Below the pieces are notes generated by a model that was given only the letters and a program-made list of their open reading frames with translations, had not been told where the DNA came from and searched no databases. From the NCBI RefSeq assembly GCF_001545035.1, contig NZ_FCOJ02000007.1, forward strand, positions 62,001-126,000: a stretch of 64,000 nucleotides of DNA, read 5' to 3'. The stretch is from Caballeronia glebae (GTDB taxonomy: Bacteria > Pseudomonadota > Gammaproteobacteria > Burkholderiales > Burkholderiaceae). The translations under genes and the position numbers were made by a program. How positions within the stretch are numbered: the first letter of the stretch is position 1; each line of letters starts with the position of its first letter. Shown in pieces: positions 34,024 through 43,763 of this stretch.

Positions 34024-34308
34024 GAGCAGTTTCCAGAAAGACCTTCGAGGATGAAATCACCTCTGGCGCCCGATCCTAAAGGCCGCTTCGCATATCGCCA
34101 ACGAACGCTTTGACGAAAGCAAATCAGCGGCGGACTCACATGGTCATCGCATCGCGCCCGAGGTCTTTCATTCCATTGCAAAGTTCAGTCGGATTACGAA
34201 GTAGCGCACGACAAAATTCCACATGAGAAATCGATCGTTCGGCATCAAGGCAATCGTAAGATCGGCTTCCCCAAAAACTCGCGGTAAACACGCACTTCAA
34301 GGAATCCA

Positions 34309-35508
34309 ATGAAACGCGTCGCACTCGCCGGCACTGCCGGCCTTCTGATCGCCCTTCCGGGCATCGTGCAGGCACAAAGCTCGGTTACGCTGTACGGCAT
34401 CATCGATGCAGGCGTTGCCTATACGAACAATCAGCGTGGCGCGCCTAACTTTCAAGCGACGAGCGGCAAGTTCAACGGCAGCCGCTGGGGTCTGAAAGGC
34501 GTCGAGGATCTCGGCGGCGGCTACAAGGCTGTCTTCACGCTCGAAAATGGCTTTCGGGTGAACGACGGCACCGCTGGCCAGGGCGGCCGCGAATTCGGCC
34601 GGCAAGCGTTCGTGGGCGTTGCGAAGACCGGCGTGGGCACGCTCACCTTCGGCCGTCAGTACGATCCGAACGCGGATCTGCTCGCGGCTTATGCGGGACC
34701 GGGCTTCTGGTCGCCGTCCACGCACGTCGGCGACAACGACAACCTGAACCAGACCTTCCGCATCAACAATGCCGTGAAGTTCCGCAGCGATCCGTTCGAG
34801 GGCTTCACCGTCGACGCCCTCTATGCATTCAGCAATCAGGCCGGTCCGAACAGCGGCGCGGGCACGGGCTTCGGCAACAACCGTGCATGGGGCGTGGCGG
34901 CGAACTATGTGAACGGCCCGCTTTCGATCGGCGGCGGCTACGTGCTGCTCGATCATCCGAACGCGGCATCGAACACGGGCGGCGCGGTAGGCGGTGCATC
35001 GACCACGACCGGCGATGACTACAGCGGCGCGTTCTTCAATGGTTTGAACGGCGGCGTGACGCGTCAGCAGATCGCGGTGGCGGGCGCGAACTACGCGTTC
35101 GGCACGCTGGCGACGCTCGGCTTCGCGTGGAGTCACACGCAGCTCGACTACAACGACGGCTCCTCGCGCAAGTTCAACAACTACGACGTCAACGGCCGCT
35201 ACAACCTCACACCGGCGACGAAGCTCATCGGCGTCTACACATTCACCGACGGCCGCGCCAACAGCCTTCCCGGCACCGGCGGCGCGACGCTCAAGCCGCG
35301 CTGGCACCAGTTCACGCTCGGCGTCGACTATAGCCTCTCGAAGCGCACGGACCTGTATCTGTCAGGCGTGTATCAGCTTGCCTCGGGAGACGCTTCGACG
35401 AGCGTAGGCGGCGGTTATCAGAAGATCGCGGCAATCGCCGACGTTGGCACGGCCTCGTCGACGAACCGGCAAGTCGCGGCTTTCGCCGGAGTGCGCATGC
35501 GGTTCTGA
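34309..35508 (+). CDS. Outer-membrane porin, Gram-negative (Burkholderia type)
   Basis: The 399-residue protein has a signal peptide (MKRVALAGTAGLLIALPGIVQA) and begins its mature part with QSSVTLYGIIDAGVAYTNN. It contains FNGSRWGLKGVEDLGGGYKAVF and FGRQAFVGV, and ends in VRMRF with the terminal aromatic residue of an outer-membrane beta-barrel. AAGGA precedes the ATG. The 285 bases upstream contain no gene and presumably the promoter. It is a general diffusion porin of the 16-strand type; solute preference is unknown. Confidence 0.95.
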   Translation: MKRVALAGTAGLLIALPGIVQAQSSVTLYGIIDAGVAYTNNQRGAPNFQATSGKFNGSRWGLKGVEDLGGGYKAVFTLENGFRVNDGTAGQGGREFGRQAFVGVAKTGVGTLTFGRQYDPNADLLAAYAGPGFWSPSTHVGDNDNLNQTFRINNAVKFRSDPFEGFTVDALYAFSNQAGPNSGAGTGFGNNRAWGVAANYVNGPLSIGGGYVLLDHPNAASNTGGAVGGASTTTGDDYSGAFFNGLNGGVTRQQIAVAGANYAFGTLATLGFAWSHTQLDYNDGSSRKFNNYDVNGRYNLTPATKLIGVYTFTDGRANSLPGTGGATLKPRWHQFTLGVDYSLSKRTDLYLSGVYQLASGDASTSVGGGYQKIAAIADVGTASSTNRQVAAFAGVRMRF

Positions 35509-35523
35509 TGCGCGCGGTGCCAC

Positions 35524-35567
35524 GAATGGCGATACCGCCGGCATGGATGCCGCGCGTGTCGCCATTC
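35524..35567 (+). terminator. Hairpin after the porin gene
   Basis: GAATGGCGA (35524-35532) pairs with TCGCCATTC (35559-35567), and GC-rich pairs inside extend the stem. No T-run follows, so it may be a weak or Rho-assisted terminator, or an mRNA-stabilising hairpin. It begins 16 bases after the stop codon. Confidence 0.5.
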
Positions 35568-35735
35568 AGGTCGTCCATTCGTTCGCATCGACAATCGAAT
35601 CAGACCAGCACCGCAGGCGGCAGAACGCTGCCGAGGATTGAGCGGGTCTGCTAGCGCCCGCGTCAGACAAGGTAGTAGCGCGCTGTGGAACCTCTCGCTT
35701 CGGCGCGGCTCGCGCAATGCGAACAGTCGTTCTCG

Positions 35736-36227
35736 TTACGGCGAGCGCTCTATGTACGGCAGCACTGCCAATCGATCGACGCCGAGGGAATCGAGTTCGC
35801 GACGGAGGGCCTCGATCTCCGAATAACAATAGGTGCGCCGCTCATGACCTTCAGCGGCAGTCTGCGCACCGTGGCATAAAACGAGCCTGCATAGGGCGTT
35901 GTCGATGGCTCTGGCTAGTTGACCGGCCGGACCGGGATTCTGGAAGACGGGATCGCGCGTGCCGGGGCAGCATTCACCGATTTTTTGATCGTGCAGCACC
36001 GCGTCGACAATCACGGCACGATAGGCGCGCAAGCATGTAACGGATTGGATGATCGCCTCGATCAGCCTCACGTTCGTCTTTAGACCTTCCGCGCTGTGGG
36101 CGCGGCCGGCAAGTGTTTTCAGATCGGCGATGCGCCTCTCACCGGCAACAATGTGGAGGTCTGCCTTCACTAGCGCGGAAATTTTTCCTTCGAGCGTCGG
36201 CGGGTGGTGCGAGAAAGCTGCGCGCAT
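35736..36227 (-). CDS. Hypothetical protein, possibly degenerate at its C-terminus
   Basis: ATG 36227 is preceded by TAGGGGAC. The first 75 residues look like a real helical protein (LVKADLHIVAGERRIADLKTL; LKTNVRLIEAIIQSVTCLRA). The remainder has an unusual composition with several cysteines and no recognisable fold, which suggests a late frameshift. Region 36228-36490 upstream has no supported gene. Confidence 0.4.
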   Translation of the reverse strand: MRAAFSHHPPTLEGKISALVKADLHIVAGERRIADLKTLAGRAHSAEGLKTNVRLIEAIIQSVTCLRAYRAVIVDAVLHDQKIGECCPGTRDPVFQNPGPAGQLARAIDNALCRLVLCHGAQTAAEGHERRTYCYSEIEALRRELDSLGVDRLAVLPYIERSP

Positions 36228-36493
36228 GATCGTCCCCTACGGCTTCGCTCGGTCGAAGCCACAGCGAACATCCAGCATCGCGCGTTCCAAGCACTTCCGA
36301 CCCTCCCTGTCGATCGTTGATCATTCGCGTCTGAGAAATCGCTCGATCAGTCGCACCCAAAAAAGCCGCACCGGTGACGAGATGCTCGTCGGCGCAGTCA
36401 TATTGGGCCCGGAGCGAAACATGAACGTTCCCGCCGCCACGCCGGGGTGATTGTGAAGGCCGAATATGGCGTCGGAGGGAAAGCGCTCGAAAA

Positions 36494-36823
36494 GGCGGCC
36501 GGCTCAACGCAAATCTTGCCGGTGTGCGCGCCGAAAGCAATCTGCTCATCGAGCAATACAACGAGGCCGTGCTCAACGCAGTGCGCGATGTCGCGCGGAC
36601 GGGCAGCCGCCTGCAGGAACTGGACGCGCAGACCCGGCTGCAGGAGCAACGCATCCGTTCGCTGGGGTTCGCGAGAGATCGCGTCGAGGCGTTGTATCGG
36701 CGCGGACTCAGCAGCAAGACCGTCGCGCTCGATGGACAAATGCTCAGCCAGGAAATCGGCTTGAGGAAGGCATTAGGAGGCGGTTATCGCGCCGATACGC
36801 CGGTTGAACTGACGCCTCGTTGA
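36494..36823 (+). pseudogene. Remnant of an RND efflux outer-membrane factor (NodT/OprM family), C-terminal part
   Basis: In one frame the sequence reads GGRLNANLAGVRAESNLL, then EQYNEAVLNAVRDVA, then RYRRGL-like ALYRRGLSSKT, and ends IGLRKALGGGYRAD near the natural C-terminus. These are the second-repeat motifs of TolC-like NodT lipoproteins. No start codon context, lipoprotein signal or N-terminal two-thirds exists upstream, and a segment before the end seems deleted. It is a 5'-truncated remnant. Confidence 0.75.
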
Positions 36824-36859
36824 AGCGAAAGCCTGGCCGCCCAAGCGCTGTCGCCACAC

Positions 36860-38071
36860 TCAAGCCCCCGTCGCGTAACGCCGGCAATGCTCAAGGTATC
36901 CCGCTTCATGGCTACTCACCAACTGGACGATGCTGTTCCAAAGCCACAGCGGCGCGTCGATGGTCTTCGATCGATTGCGACCGAGTTCGATACGCCACTC
37001 TCGCTTTGTCGCGTCGTCCATCTGGCGCGCGTGCGCCTTGCCGACCACGGCAGCGAGATACTGCGCGACGTGCATCGCGTCGTCCTTGTCCAGTTGCTCG
37101 ATCTCTAGCTTCATGTCCTGCGGCAATAATTCGCGAATGACCACCCCGCGATCGAGCAGGCGTGCTGCGCGCATGCGTTCGCCAAGGTGAGGCGAGAGGT
37201 GCCGCGCACCTTCGAGAACGCGCAAGGCGTTGTCGCGCGGCATCGCCACGTCGTCGTAGCGGGGCGCTGCCGCCTTCACGCTTTCCTTGATGTCCATGAG
37301 ACACAGGTCGTCGCCCTCGACCACGCCACCATCGACGTCGAGCAGGACGGCATAGCGCAGACGGCCAAGCGAGCTGCATCCCTTTACCCAATATGCCGCG
37401 TCCAGCACGACGACTTCACCCGCATCGTCGCGGTTCTTCAGGCTCGTCGGCAGGCTCGCGATGTCCTCATCGCCAAAGAGCGCCTCGATCGATTTTCGCT
37501 CGTCGCGGGCAAGGGGCCAGAAGCGTCTGCCCAAGGGAATCGTCGGATGCAAGTCCTCGATGCGCTCGCGCGCGAGTTGCTGCCACGATCGACGCAAGGC
37601 CTCCTTCATCGTCAGGTGAACGGGTTCAGGACGTTCGATCTCGACGCTCGTATCCGAAAACGCGGATTCATATCCGGACGCCAGCGCCTCGATCATTCGC
37701 ACGACGTTCAGCCCCGACAATGAAGACCCGCGTGCAGCGGTCGCGAGTGACAATCCCAGGCGGACGACGTCATGCACGGGGTTGCCGATCACCGTCTGAT
37801 CAAGGTCGCGAATCTGTATTTCCACGTCCCCTTTCGCATTGGCTATCGGTCCGAGATTGCCCGTATGGCAGTCGCCGCAAATCCAGATCGCGGGGCCGCG
37901 CGGTAGCGAATCGCCGTTTGCCTCAACCACCCATTCATAGAAACGTTCTGTGTTGCCTCTGACATAAGCGTGCGGCGAGCGCGCCATCTTGCAGCGGCGC
38001 AGTTCGGTCAGAATCGCCTGCCGGTCATCGGGCGCAGGCATCTTCTGTTTTGCTTTGCTGTTCTTGCTCAT
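36860..38071 (-). CDS. DUF2252 domain-containing protein
   Basis: The 403-residue protein has the DUF2252 features RSPHAYVRGNTERFYEW near residue 30, WICGDCHTGNLGP near residue 63 and IQIRDLDQTVIGNP near 87. The last two recall the catalytic loop and metal Asp of kinase-like folds (phosphotransferase-like HGDLHxGN). ATG 38071 is chosen because the family N-terminus begins there; the frame is open further upstream. The biochemical role of the family is unknown. It is convergent with the outer-membrane-factor remnant. Confidence 0.85.
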   Translation of the reverse strand: MSKNSKAKQKMPAPDDRQAILTELRRCKMARSPHAYVRGNTERFYEWVVEANGDSLPRGPAIWICGDCHTGNLGPIANAKGDVEIQIRDLDQTVIGNPVHDVVRLGLSLATAARGSSLSGLNVVRMIEALASGYESAFSDTSVEIERPEPVHLTMKEALRRSWQQLARERIEDLHPTIPLGRRFWPLARDERKSIEALFGDEDIASLPTSLKNRDDAGEVVVLDAAYWVKGCSSLGRLRYAVLLDVDGGVVEGDDLCLMDIKESVKAAAPRYDDVAMPRDNALRVLEGARHLSPHLGERMRAARLLDRGVVIRELLPQDMKLEIEQLDKDDAMHVAQYLAAVVGKAHARQMDDATKREWRIELGRNRSKTIDAPLWLWNSIVQLVSSHEAGYLEHCRRYATGA

Positions 38072-38156
38072 AGGCGTCCGCGGTAGGTTGTCGGCAACAT
38101 GAGCAGAAGCTGTGCCGCTGTCTTGCGAACGCCTTACGCCATCGATCTGTCGATCG

Positions 38157-39968
38157 TTACGACGAGCGGCGAAGCCATGCGCGCCATCCGCCGAACTCCG
38201 AAATTTCTTCACCCGACTGCACACCGTAAGGCTCGCAGAGGAAGCCCGTCGCCCACGCGCCGTCCGACAGTTCCACTTTTCCCAGCGCAAGCGGCGACGC
38301 AACGGTCGCGGCGAACGAACCGAACTCGGCGCTCGGCATGTCCCAGACTTCGACCGCGATGCCCACGCCGCCTTCCTCGACGCGCCACATGCCCGGACGC
38401 CGCACGCCGTCCGTCGACGGCCGCAACGCGCACAGCCGATACGACGGCGCGGTGTGCGTCGCGTGCACGAGCCGCGCGCCGCGCGAGCTCAGATCGCGAT
38501 TCAAAGGCAAGCCCTGCATATGCGCGCCGCACACGACCACGCGCATGCGGTCGTTGCTCGCCGCGCTTCGCTCCATCGCGACGAGCGCGTTGTTGCCGAC
38601 GCAATCCACGCCGCTCGCACGCTGAAGCAGATCGGCGACGCCGAGCAGATATTGATCCGTGAACGCGCGACCGAACACCGTCACGCCCCACGGAAGGCCG
38701 TTCTTCATGATCGCGGTGGGCGCGGCGACGGCGGCATAGTCGAGCAGATTCATGAAGTTCGTGTAATAGCCGAGCAATGAATTCGGCCCGATCGGATCGC
38801 GTTCGAGTTCGGCGAGCGTGACCGGGCGCGGATACGTCGGCGTGAGCACGAAGTCGAGCGAATCGAGCACGGCGTCGCAGGTCGCTTTCAGCGCCTGCAG
38901 GCGATACTGCGCCCGAAAAAGTTCGACGGCGGTCGCGCCCGGCGCCTTCGCCAGCACATCGCGGATGACGGGCAACACCGCATCCGGCGTCGTGCCGATC
39001 AGATCGCCCACGACGCTATAGCGCTCCGCGACCCACGGACCTTGATAGAGCAATTGCGCGGCTTCGACGAACGGCGCGAAATCGATCTCCACGGCGGCTC
39101 CCCCCGCTGCTTCGAGCATCGTGCGGGCCTCGGCGAACAACGCAGGCCCTTCGCTACATCCCGCGAATTCCAGTTGCGACGGCACGCCGAAGCGGAACGC
39201 GGCGGGCGTGCCGAACGCGCGCGCCGTGTTCCATTGCGGATTGCCGCGGCTGTAGGCATCGCGCGGATCGGCCTTCGCGGTCAGCGCGAGCAGCGTGCTC
39301 GCTTCTTCCGCCGTCGCGGTGAAGAACGTCACGCAATCGAGCGTGCGGCAGGCCGGCACGACGCCCGCCGTCGACAGCAGGCCTTTGGTCGGTTTGAGTC
39401 CGACGAGGTTGTTCAGCCCGGCGGGCACGCGCCCCGATCCGGCTGTATCCGTGCCAAGCGAAAAACTGGCGACGCCGAGCGCCACGGCCAGCGACGAGCC
39501 CGCGCTCGATCCGCCGGACGGATAGTCGGGATGCACGCTGTTGCGGCATTTTCCAAAGGGCGAGCGTGTGCCGTTGAGACCCGTCGCGAACTGATCGAGG
39601 TTGGTCTTGCCGAGCGGTATCGCGCCGAGTTCGATGAGTTGCGCGACGAGCGTCGCCGACTCGGAAGGCGTATAGGCGAACGCGGGGCACGCGGCGGTCG
39701 TCGGTATGCCGGCGAGGTCGATGTTGTCCTTGATCGCGAACGGAATGCCGTACAGCGGCAGGCTTGCGATATCGCGCTGTTCGAGCCGTTCGAGCCGGTC
39801 GAGATAGGGCGCGAGTTCTTCTTCGCTCAGCAAATGAATGAAGAGGTTGAACTCGGAATTCAGCGCGGCAGCCTTCTCGCGCAGTTCCGCGATGAGCGCG
39901 CGCGGCGTGAGCGTTCCCGCCGAATAAGCTGCGTTGAGCGTCGACAGACGCAGATCGAATGACAGCAT
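38157..39968 (-). CDS. atzF: Allophanate hydrolase
   Basis: The 603-residue protein matches AtzF in length. The amidase-signature part has FAIKDNIDLAGIPT (catalytic Lys), GGSSAGSS and TDTAGSGRVPAG (Ser-cisSer). The C-terminal domain of about 130 residues (VVVCGAHMQGLPLN; EVWDMPSAEFGSF) is that of allophanate hydrolases. It hydrolyses allophanate to ammonia and carbon dioxide. ATG 39968 lies 17 bases after the carboxylase stop; the long open frame beyond it overlaps the carboxylase gene. It is the last enzyme of the guanidine operon. Confidence 0.95.
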   Translation of the reverse strand: MLSFDLRLSTLNAAYSAGTLTPRALIAELREKAAALNSEFNLFIHLLSEEELAPYLDRLERLEQRDIASLPLYGIPFAIKDNIDLAGIPTTAACPAFAYTPSESATLVAQLIELGAIPLGKTNLDQFATGLNGTRSPFGKCRNSVHPDYPSGGSSAGSSLAVALGVASFSLGTDTAGSGRVPAGLNNLVGLKPTKGLLSTAGVVPACRTLDCVTFFTATAEEASTLLALTAKADPRDAYSRGNPQWNTARAFGTPAAFRFGVPSQLEFAGCSEGPALFAEARTMLEAAGGAAVEIDFAPFVEAAQLLYQGPWVAERYSVVGDLIGTTPDAVLPVIRDVLAKAPGATAVELFRAQYRLQALKATCDAVLDSLDFVLTPTYPRPVTLAELERDPIGPNSLLGYYTNFMNLLDYAAVAAPTAIMKNGLPWGVTVFGRAFTDQYLLGVADLLQRASGVDCVGNNALVAMERSAASNDRMRVVVCGAHMQGLPLNRDLSSRGARLVHATHTAPSYRLCALRPSTDGVRRPGMWRVEEGGVGIAVEVWDMPSAEFGSFAATVASPLALGKVELSDGAWATGFLCEPYGVQSGEEISEFGGWRAWLRRSS

Positions 39969-39985
39969 GTCCAGGTCCAGTAAGT

Positions 39986-42900
39986 TCAGTGATGTTCGAT
40001 GACCGCGACGCGCTGTCCCGCGCGCACCGGCGAACCCGGCGCCACGTGGATCGCGCCGACCGTGCCGGCGCACGGCGCGCAGACCGAGATTTCCATCTTC
40101 ATCGACTCGATGACGAGCAGCACATCGCCTGCCGCAACCACGTCGCCCGTCGCGACTTTCACCTGCCACAGACTGCCGGCGATCTCGCTGTCCACGGCCG
40201 TCTCGCCGTCGGCCAGCGGCGCCAGTCCGGCTTCCTCGGCGGCGGGCGCTTCGAGCGCGTCCTCGGATGCGCCCGATTCGCGCCAGCGCTCGCGTTCCGC
40301 CTGAAACGCCGCGCGCTGATGCGTGCGAAACGCATCGATGCTGACGGCTTCCCTGTCGAGAAATGCCTGATAGTCCGACAGCGACAATTCGGCCTCGTCG
40401 ATACGCAACGGATAACGTCCCAGCGGAAAGTCCGCACGAATGCGCAGCAGCTCGTGCGACGATACCTCGTAGAAACGGATCTGATCGAAGAAGCGCAGCA
40501 AGTGGTGCTGTCCCGCGAAGTCCGCGGTCTGACGATAGCGGTTCCACATCTGCAAGGTGCGTCCGACGAACTGATAGCCGCCAGGACCCTCCATGCCATA
40601 CACACACAGATACGCGCCGCCGATGCCCACCGAATTTTCCGCGGTCCACGTGCGCGCCGGGTTGTACTTCGTCGTCACCAGCCGGTGACGCGGATCGAGC
40701 GGCGTCGCGACGGGCGCGCCCAGATACACATCGCCGAGACCCATCACGAGATAGCTCGCTTCGAAGACGATCTGCCTGACCGCCTCGATCGAACCGAGTT
40801 CGTTGATGCGCCGGATGAATTCCAGATTGCTCGGACACCACGGCGCGTCCTTGCGCACGGTGGTCATGTACTTGTCGATCGCGAGCTGACATGCAGGGTC
40901 GTCCCACGACAGCGGCAGATGCACCACGCGCGACGGCACGCGCAAATCCCGTTGCAGCAGAACGTCCTTCCATGTCCGCGCGACGATATCGAGCAGTCGC
41001 GCGAGCGGCAGATCGTCGGGCCGGTAATGCACCTGCAGCGAGCGAATGCCGGGCGTCAGATCGATCACGCCGGGCAGCGCCTGCGCTTCGAGCGACTGCA
41101 TCAGCGCGTGGCCGCGAAAGCGCGCGACGAGATCGAGTTCGGCCGGTCCGATTTCGAGCAGCAGATGCGTATCGCCCGACAGACGCGCGACGAGCCGTTC
41201 ACCTTGCGCGCCGATGTCGAGCACCACGGGCGATGTCAGCGGCTTCGTTCTTTCAGGCGTCGCGCATGGCTTGATATCGAGGCTTTCCAGTTCGCGCCGG
41301 CGTCGATGCATGGCCGCACGCGCCGCATCGATTTCGACGGGCACGAAGCGAACCTTGTCACCCGCCTTGAGCTGGCCGATCTGCCAGAGGTCCGCTTCGA
41401 TGATCGTCACCGGACACACGAATCCGCCGAGGCTCGGTCCGTCGGGCCCGAGTATCACGGGCATGTCTCCGGTGAAGTCGATCGCGCCCACCGCGTAAGG
41501 ATTGTCGTGAATGTTCGACGGATGCAGTCCCGCTTCGCCGCCGTCCTCGCGCGCCCATCCCGGCTTGGGACCGATGAGACGCACGCCGGTTCGGCTGGAA
41601 TTGAAGTGGATCTCCCATTCCGTGTCGAGGAAGCGCTCGATATACGCCGGGCTGAAATATTCCGGCGCGCCATGCGGACCATAGATCACGCGGATGGTGC
41701 GACCGCTGTCGAGCGGCGGCACGTTCACGAGCGACGCGCCGGCCTGTGCATCGTCGAGCGGATGGAGATGCAGCACGTCGCCGGCGCGCAGCGCGCGTCC
41801 GCCATGTCCGCCGAACTGGCCGAGCGTGAACGTGCTGCGGCTGCCGAGATACAGCGCGACATCGAAGCCGCCGCGCACGCACAGATAGGCGCGCGCGCCT
41901 GCGCCGCGAATCGTGCCGAGCGCGAGCGTCGAGCCGGCGCTCAAGTGAATGCTCGTGTTTATCGGCTGCGCGCGGCCGTCGAGAAACACGGGAATGTCCG
42001 CGCCCGTGACGGCGACGACGGCATCCGTGTTGAAGCGCAGTGTCGGGCCGCTCATCGTCACTTCGAGCGCGGCGGCGTCGGCGGCATTGCCGAGCAGACG
42101 GTTGCCGAGTTGCATCGCGCGGTCGTCCATCGGACCCGATGGCGGAATGCCGACGGCCCAGTAACCGAGCCGCCCCGGAAAATCCTGCACGGTCGTCTGC
42201 GTGCCGCCGCTGACGACTTCGATCGTGCTGGCGCGATAGACGAGCCCTTCGAGACAGCGCGTCCACGGTTCGCCGGTTGCGAACGGCGCGTCGCCGAGAA
42301 TCTGCTGCAGATAAGCGCGATTCGTTTCGACGCCGTAGATGCGCGTGCGCCCGAGCGCTTCGTCGAGCGCATGCCGCGCTTCATCGCGCGTCGGCGACCA
42401 CGCGATAAGCTTCGCGAGCATCGGATCGAAGTAAGGCGGCACTTCGCAACCCGCTTCGATCCACGTGTCGATGCGCAACGCGCGGCCATCCGTCTGCGGG
42501 AACGCGACATCGGTCAGCAGACCAGGACTCGGCTTGAAGTCGCGCCCGGGATCTTCCGCATAGAGGCGCGCCTGAATCGCGTGGCCGCGCGGCGTCAGCT
42601 TCGCGAAGAGTTCGTCGAGCGGCGCGAGCGTGCCCGCCGCGAGTTCGATCATCCAGCGAACGAGATCGACGCCCCATACCTGTTCCGTCACGCCGTGCTC
42701 GACCTGAAGACGCGTGTTCACTTCGAGAAAATAGAACTGGCGGGCGGCACTGTCGTACACGAATTCGACGGTGCCGGCGGAACGGTAATCGACCGCCTTC
42801 GCAAGCTTCACCGCCGCATCGCACAGCGCCTGCGCGATGCCTTCGGGCAGGCAAGGCGCGGGCGTTTCCTCCAGCACTTTCTGATTGCGACGCTGCACCG

Positions 42901-43585
42901 AACAATCGCGCACGCCGAGCGCGATCGCGTTGCCGCGGCCATCGCCGAACACCTGCACTTCGAGGTGTCGCGCGCGTTCGATGTACTTCTCCAGAAACAC
43001 GCCCGCATCGCTGAAGTTGTTTTCGCCGAGGCGCTTGACGGCATCGAAATGCGCGCTCAGTTCATCGATGTTCCAGCACACGCGCATGCCGATGCCGCCG
43101 CCGCCTGCCGTGCTCTTCAGCATCACGGGATAGCCGATCGACTGCGCGGCGTCGAGCGCCGCCGCGACGTCCGCGAGCAGGCCGGTGCCTTCGAGCATCG
43201 GCACGCCTTCTCGCGCCGCGATTTCCCGCGCCGTATGCTTGAGGCCGAATGCGCGCAACTGCGCGGGCGTCGGCCCGATGAACGCGATGCCCGCAGCTTC
43301 GCATGCATCGCCGAACGACGCGTTCTCCGACAGAAAGCCGTAGCCGGGATGAATCGCCTGCACGCCCTCGCGCCGCGCGATGTCGAGGATCTTCGCGGCG
43401 TCGAGATAGGTCGTGGCGGCGGGACCGTCGCCCAGTTCATGCGCGATGGGCGCTTCGCTCACGTGACGGCTCGCCCGGTCGGCTTCCGCGAAAACCGCGA
43501 CCCCGGTTACGTCGAGTTCGCGCAGCGTTCTGAGAATGCGGCACGCGATTGCGCCGCGATTGGCAATCAGGATCTTCTCGAACAT
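39986..43585 (-). CDS. Biotin-dependent guanidine carboxylase (urea carboxylase family)
   Basis: The 1199-residue protein has four parts. A biotin carboxylase domain (residues 1-450) starts MFEKILIANRGAIACRI and has STAGGGGIGMRVCW. A KipA/AHS2-type domain follows from about 475 (TVQDFPGRLGYWAVGIPPSG), then a KipI/AHS1-type domain (LVMGLGDVYLGAPVATPLDP). The C-terminal biotinyl domain has the acceptor Lys in ESMKMEI near residue 1163. Enzymes in operons with a guanidine-I riboswitch and two DUF1989 proteins carboxylate guanidine rather than urea. The riboswitch upstream of 47841 makes this the better name. ATG 43585 is where family homology starts. Confidence 0.93.
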   Translation of the reverse strand: MFEKILIANRGAIACRILRTLRELDVTGVAVFAEADRASRHVSEAPIAHELGDGPAATTYLDAAKILDIARREGVQAIHPGYGFLSENASFGDACEAAGIAFIGPTPAQLRAFGLKHTAREIAAREGVPMLEGTGLLADVAAALDAAQSIGYPVMLKSTAGGGGIGMRVCWNIDELSAHFDAVKRLGENNFSDAGVFLEKYIERARHLEVQVFGDGRGNAIALGVRDCSVQRRNQKVLEETPAPCLPEGIAQALCDAAVKLAKAVDYRSAGTVEFVYDSAARQFYFLEVNTRLQVEHGVTEQVWGVDLVRWMIELAAGTLAPLDELFAKLTPRGHAIQARLYAEDPGRDFKPSPGLLTDVAFPQTDGRALRIDTWIEAGCEVPPYFDPMLAKLIAWSPTRDEARHALDEALGRTRIYGVETNRAYLQQILGDAPFATGEPWTRCLEGLVYRASTIEVVSGGTQTTVQDFPGRLGYWAVGIPPSGPMDDRAMQLGNRLLGNAADAAALEVTMSGPTLRFNTDAVVAVTGADIPVFLDGRAQPINTSIHLSAGSTLALGTIRGAGARAYLCVRGGFDVALYLGSRSTFTLGQFGGHGGRALRAGDVLHLHPLDDAQAGASLVNVPPLDSGRTIRVIYGPHGAPEYFSPAYIERFLDTEWEIHFNSSRTGVRLIGPKPGWAREDGGEAGLHPSNIHDNPYAVGAIDFTGDMPVILGPDGPSLGGFVCPVTIIEADLWQIGQLKAGDKVRFVPVEIDAARAAMHRRRRELESLDIKPCATPERTKPLTSPVVLDIGAQGERLVARLSGDTHLLLEIGPAELDLVARFRGHALMQSLEAQALPGVIDLTPGIRSLQVHYRPDDLPLARLLDIVARTWKDVLLQRDLRVPSRVVHLPLSWDDPACQLAIDKYMTTVRKDAPWCPSNLEFIRRINELGSIEAVRQIVFEASYLVMGLGDVYLGAPVATPLDPRHRLVTTKYNPARTWTAENSVGIGGAYLCVYGMEGPGGYQFVGRTLQMWNRYRQTADFAGQHHLLRFFDQIRFYEVSSHELLRIRADFPLGRYPLRIDEAELSLSDYQAFLDREAVSIDAFRTHQRAAFQAERERWRESGASEDALEAPAAEEAGLAPLADGETAVDSEIAGSLWQVKVATGDVVAAGDVLLVIESMKMEISVCAPCAGTVGAIHVAPGSPVRAGQRVAVIEHH

Positions 43586-43658
43586 GGAAAGGGTCTTTTC
43601 GGAGGCGGGCCGTCCCGCCGTGAGAATGGCGGCCACGGTCGTCCGCGGCCGCATCGCG

Positions 43659-43763
43659 TCAGCGATAGGTCCGAGTCAGTTGTTCGCGCGTGAGCGTGCA
43701 GCATCGTCCCGCGCGGACCAGGAAGAGAAAGTAGATCCAGTGGCGCATGCGCTTCAGTTCCAT
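43659..43763 (-). CDS. Putative small protein (34 aa) inside the guanidine operon
   Basis: An ATG at 43763 overlaps the end of the upstream DUF1989 gene by 10 bases. It has GGAG eight bases upstream and opens a 34-codon frame with high G/C at third positions. The product starts [16 protein letters not shown], a basic start and a short hydrophobic stretch, and ends [10 protein letters not shown]. It fills most of the 168-base gap before the carboxylase gene. It may be a real small protein or serve to couple translation. No homology can be claimed. Confidence 0.45.
   Translation of the reverse strand: MELKRMRHWIYFLFLVRAGRCCTLTREQLTRTYR

Noticed and set aside
34297..35307. A 336-codon minus-strand frame opposite the porin
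   Set aside because: Antisense composition; the porin has a signal peptide and terminal Phe that fix the real gene.
39969..40973. In-frame extension of allophanate hydrolase
   Set aside because: It overlaps the C-terminal domains of the carboxylase gene. AtzF length and N-terminus fit ATG 39968.
39959..43693. A 1244-codon open frame on the plus strand
   Set aside because: It lies opposite the guanidine carboxylase gene, whose domains are unmistakable. The antisense protein is rich in Arg, His and Ala with no domain, as expected from high-GC antisense frames.
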